From: CAYFZR01 sp964347835 [NCBI: uncultured archaeon]
GTDB taxonomy: Archaea > CAYFZR01
Assembly: GCA_964347835.1 (NCBI GenBank)
Contig: CAYFZR010000055.1
Coordinates: 1-6,688 of the forward strand
DNA: 6,688 bases
Direction: 5' to 3'
Of this stretch, positions 4,692 to 6,688 are shown in pieces; position 1 is the stretch's first letter; every line of letters begins with the position of its first letter. A program made the position numbers and the translations under genes. The notes below the pieces were generated by a model, which saw nothing but the letters and a program-made list of their open reading frames with translations, had not been told where the DNA came from and searched no databases.

Positions 4692-4696
4692 TCATT

Positions 4697-5395
4697 ATGG
4701 GACTAGCAAGTAGGTTGACGACCGCAATTAAGGCAAAAGCAAGCAAACTCCTTGAAAGGTTTGAAGATCCTGGAGAAACCTTGGATTACTCCTACGAAAG
4801 ACAATTAGAACTTTTAAAAAAAGTAAAAAGAGGTATAGCCGACGTCACAACTTCTAAGAAGCGTTTAGAGTTACAAAAAGCGAAATTAGAAAAAAACGTT
4901 GAGAAATTAAGTGCTCAGGCCAAGGAGTCGATAGAAGCCGGGAGAGAAGACCTCGCAAGACTTGCATTGCAGCGAAAGAAAGAAATAACAATTCAAATAA
5001 AAAATCTAGAAGAACAAATTAAAGCCTTGGATATGGAGCAAGAAAAACTTATTGCCACTGAAAAACGTCTTTCGACTAAAATAGAAGTTTTTAGAACGAA
5101 GAAAGAAACAATTAAAGCCCAGTACTCTGCTGCAGAGGCTCAGGTTAAGATAACCGAGGCAACCACCGGTATATCCGAAGAGCTTACAGACGTATCGATT
5201 GCGATTCAGCGTGCTGAAAATAAAACTGAAGAAATGAAAGCCAGAGCAGCCGCATTAGATGAGTTAGTAGAAACAGGCGCACTCGAAGATGTTTTAGGGG
5301 ATAAAGACTCTATTGAAAAAGAGTTAGAAAAAATTAAAATAGACTCTGAGGTAGAAAAAGAACTAGAACACTTGAAGGAGGAAAGCAAAAAATGA
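4697..5395 (+). CDS. pspA: Phage-shock protein A (PspA/IM30/Vipp1 family) membrane-stress effector
   Basis: PspA-family proteins are ESCRT-III-like coiled-coil proteins that assemble on the inner face of the cytoplasmic membrane and limit leakage when it is damaged. The 232-residue product has the family plan: an amphipathic N-terminal helix (GLASRLTTAIKAKASKLLERF, 2-22) followed by EDP, a long heptad-rich helical hairpin (about 28-140), the conserved AGREDLARLALQRK block (81-94), the AEAQVKITEATTGIS region (146-160), and AIQRAENKTEEMKARAAALDEL (169-190). The acidic tail (about 204-232, IEKELEKIKIDSEVEKELEHL) extends the coiled coil. No membrane-spanning helix is present, as expected for a peripheral protein. 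The stop overlaps the pspAA start (ATGA), so the two are translated together. There is no PspF/PspB/PspC-type regulator in the window; control is probably different from that in E. coli. Confidence 0.95.
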   Translation: MGLASRLTTAIKAKASKLLERFEDPGETLDYSYERQLELLKKVKRGIADVTTSKKRLELQKAKLEKNVEKLSAQAKESIEAGREDLARLALQRKKEITIQIKNLEEQIKALDMEQEKLIATEKRLSTKIEVFRTKKETIKAQYSAAEAQVKITEATTGISEELTDVSIAIQRAENKTEEMKARAAALDELVETGALEDVLGDKDSIEKELEKIKIDSEVEKELEHLKEESKK

Positions 5396-5670
5396 TAATT
5401 AGGATCATTGGCGACAATCAGTACGATGTTCCTGACTCCCTCATTGAACAATTAAACCACATAGATAATAGAATTGTAGAACTCATAGAGAATAATGACG
5501 AGGATGAGTTTAAAAACGCCCTTAAAGAAATGATTCAAACGGTAAGAGAAAAAGGCTCGCAATTAGACATTGAAATAATAAAAGAATCTGAATTGATCAT
5601 TCCTCCAGAGGATCTGACCTTCGAAGAGGCAAAAAAGATATTTAAAGGAGAGGGGATAATTCCCGACTAG
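5392..5670 (+). CDS. pspAA: PspA-associated protein PspAA
   Basis: The 92-residue protein fits the small PspAA domain found beside PspA in archaea and actinobacteria. It begins with a beta strand (MIIRIIGDNQYDVP), continues with a helical part (IEQLNHIDNRIVELIEN and EDEFKNALKEMIQTVREKG), and ends in the typical acidic stretch LIIPPEDLTFEEAKKIFKGEGIIPD, with PPxDLTxEEA at 70-79. It is soluble and acidic. By family knowledge it is expected to accompany and perhaps modulate PspA; the biochemical action is not established. GGAGG (5377-5381) inside the end of pspA drives its translation, and the start overlaps the pspA stop by 4 bases. Its own stop is one base from the stop of the convergent pspAB. 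Confidence 0.9.
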   Translation: MIIRIIGDNQYDVPDSLIEQLNHIDNRIVELIENNDEDEFKNALKEMIQTVREKGSQLDIEIIKESELIIPPEDLTFEEAKKIFKGEGIIPD

Positions 5671-5671
5671 T

Positions 5672-6232
5672 CTATCTCCAAAAGGGAATATCCCATAAGG
5701 GATACCACCTCTCTATTTCTTTTTCAAGATTCAGTTCTCCCTCAAGAACAGATTTCAACCTGAATTCATAAGATGTATCTCTTTTCCTACTTTTAAAGGG
5801 CACAAATGGATAAAAATTCCCTCTCTTGTAGTTGTATATCCAGTAAACCTTTTTTTTGTCGATAAACTCAAAAATTGCACACAACAACTGCTCTTCGAAT
5901 CCTTTATCAATCACAGTTTGACTTATCATATGAATTGTGGCAACAAGATCCTCAAACCCAAGATCGCTCAATACAGCCCATAGATAATCGAATTTATCTT
6001 GCACAATCTTGAAATTGATAGATTTGCTTAGCGAAAGCAGTTCCTCGATTTCTTCTTTAGTTTCATCAAACCTTGAAGATTCTACCGGTTTAAAGCATAT
6101 CCCTGCGTTTCCACTTGATTTTAACCCTAGATTCGCCTGAATTGTTATATAAGCGGTGGGCAACTCAAAAAGTTGATCAATTTTAGGTTTTTTTAGTTTA
6201 GACTTTCCCATTATGACGTCTAACCATCTCAT
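5672..6232 (-). CDS. pspAB: PspA-associated protein PspAB
   Basis: The 186-residue protein matches PspAB, a soluble protein of unknown action that usually sits next to htpX or pspA in archaea and actinobacteria. Features seen are the N-terminal MRWLDVIMGKSKLKKPKIDQLFELPTA-type opening (split by a Lys-rich turn), the strand YITIQANLG, the GNAGICFKPVE block (42-52), the helix DETKEEIEELLSLS, DKFDYLWAVLSDLGFEDLVATIHMI (about 79-103), and the conserved tail FYPFVPF (141-147), LEGEL and WYPLWDIPFW near the end. ATG 6232 overlaps the htpX stop (ATGA) and gives the expected N terminus; ATG 6211 is a shorter alternative without a ribosome site. Translation probably depends on ribosomes finishing htpX, as only a weak site (GAGATGG) precedes it. 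The family call rests on motif pattern plus the htpX/pspA setting. Confidence 0.85.
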   Translation of the reverse strand: MRWLDVIMGKSKLKKPKIDQLFELPTAYITIQANLGLKSSGNAGICFKPVESSRFDETKEEIEELLSLSKSINFKIVQDKFDYLWAVLSDLGFEDLVATIHMISQTVIDKGFEEQLLCAIFEFIDKKKVYWIYNYKRGNFYPFVPFKSRKRDTSYEFRLKSVLEGELNLEKEIERWYPLWDIPFWR

Positions 6233-6688
6233 GTGAATTCCATCTCTCTTTCAATCTTCTCCAATGCTGTGATTCTCTCTTCGATGGGGGGGTGTGTGGC
6301 AAATAAATGCATAATCGAAGAACCTGATATAGCAGGAACAATGAAGAATTGGTTCATCCCTTCTACCTCTCTAAGGTCTCTAGTTGGAATCCTCTGCATA
6401 ATACCGCTAATGTTCATTAGAGCGCTGGCTAAATGGGAAGGATGTCCCGTTATAACTGCGGAGCCTCTGTCAGCGGCAAACTCCCTATACCTCGAGAGTA
6501 AGCGAATGAAAAGAAAACTTACAATCCAAACAATGAGTGAGACAGCAAAGATTATAGCCAGGTTAGATCTTCTTCCGCCCATTCTGTACCACATGGACAT
6601 TCGCATTACGTAGAAAGCAACCATAGACATGAAACTTGCTACCGTCATAACAGCGACGTCTCTATTTTTTATGTGGCTCAACTCATGG
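6229..6688 (-). CDS. htpX: HtpX-type membrane zinc metalloprotease (M48), C-terminal part, runs off the window
   Basis: HtpX is an integral-membrane protease that cleaves damaged or misfolded membrane proteins from the cytoplasmic side. The frame enters from beyond base 6688: its first visible residues are HELSH (6687-6673), the HExxH zinc and catalytic motif, so the apparent first codon at 6681 (TTG, Leu of HELSH) is not a start. After it come two membrane helices (DVAVMTVASFMSMVAFYV and LAIIFAVSLIVWIVSFLFI), the third zinc-ligand region SRYREFAADRGSA, and the C-terminal HPSHLASALMNI and ATHPPIEERITALEKI blocks typical of the family. About 152 residues are seen of a usual 280-300, so the N-terminal two helices are missing. 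It is the upstream partner of pspAB, with overlapping stop and start. Its promoter lies outside the window. Confidence 0.95.
   Translation of the reverse strand, partial: HELSHIKNRDVAVMTVASFMSMVAFYVMRMSMWYRMGGRRSNLAIIFAVSLIVWIVSFLFIRLLSRYREFAADRGSAVITGHPSHLASALMNISGIMQRIPTRDLREVEGMNQFFIVPAISGSSIMHLFATHPPIEERITALEKIEREMEFT

Noticed and set aside
5206-5451. Minus-strand 81-codon frame across the pspA/pspAA junction
   Set aside because: Ser-rich antisense shadow of the pspA coiled-coil codons; both plus-strand genes are well supported.
6233-6613. Plus-strand 126-codon frame opposite htpX
   Set aside because: It is the antisense reading of conserved htpX motifs, with no ribosome site.

Overview
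The window looks like a piece of a low-GC euryarchaeal chromosome. Short AT-rich TATA-like boxes sit about 25-35 bases ahead of several starts. Shine-Dalgarno sites match the archaeal 16S tail (GGAGGTGATC type). Some starts are TTG, leaders are very short, and one gene appears leaderless. The protein set (BioY with one ECF ATPase and one EcfT; PspA-PspAA beside PspAB-HtpX) fits Euryarchaeota. I cannot name the genus, and a metagenome-derived contig is possible.

Bases 1-358 are decayed. The first ~60 codons of a B12-binding radical SAM protein run straight into a scrap of an asparagine-synthetase-like synthase domain that has lost its frame, followed by a 10-bp tandem repeat. Bases 359-885 (minus strand) hold a two-gene unit: a YbjQ/DUF74 protein and a two-helix membrane protein. 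From 1047 to 2988 (plus strand) is a compact three-gene operon for a biotin ECF transporter: the substrate-binding component BioY, one ATPase, and the transmembrane coupling protein EcfT. Its genes overlap by 4 and 13 bases. The ATPase carries Asp where the catalytic Glu is expected.

Bases 2989-3229 are non-coding, with hairpins and a G-rich stretch carrying a direct repeat. The minus-strand gene at 3230-3928 encodes an exported protein of unknown function with a C-terminal pentapeptide repeat. It is followed upstream by a small cupin (4074-4397). A palindromic TATA box at 4436-4445 could serve both this cupin and a 41-residue Cys/His (zinc-ribbon-like) protein at 4461-4586.

The right third (4697-6688) is an archaeal envelope-stress module: pspA-pspAA on the plus strand meets pspAB-htpX on the minus strand with a single base between the stop codons. 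PspA and PspAA are expected to act at the inner face of the membrane. HtpX is a membrane zinc protease that removes damaged membrane proteins, and PspAB is its usual genomic partner. HtpX runs off the window just at its HELSH zinc site. I see no tRNA, rRNA, CRISPR array or intact insertion sequence.
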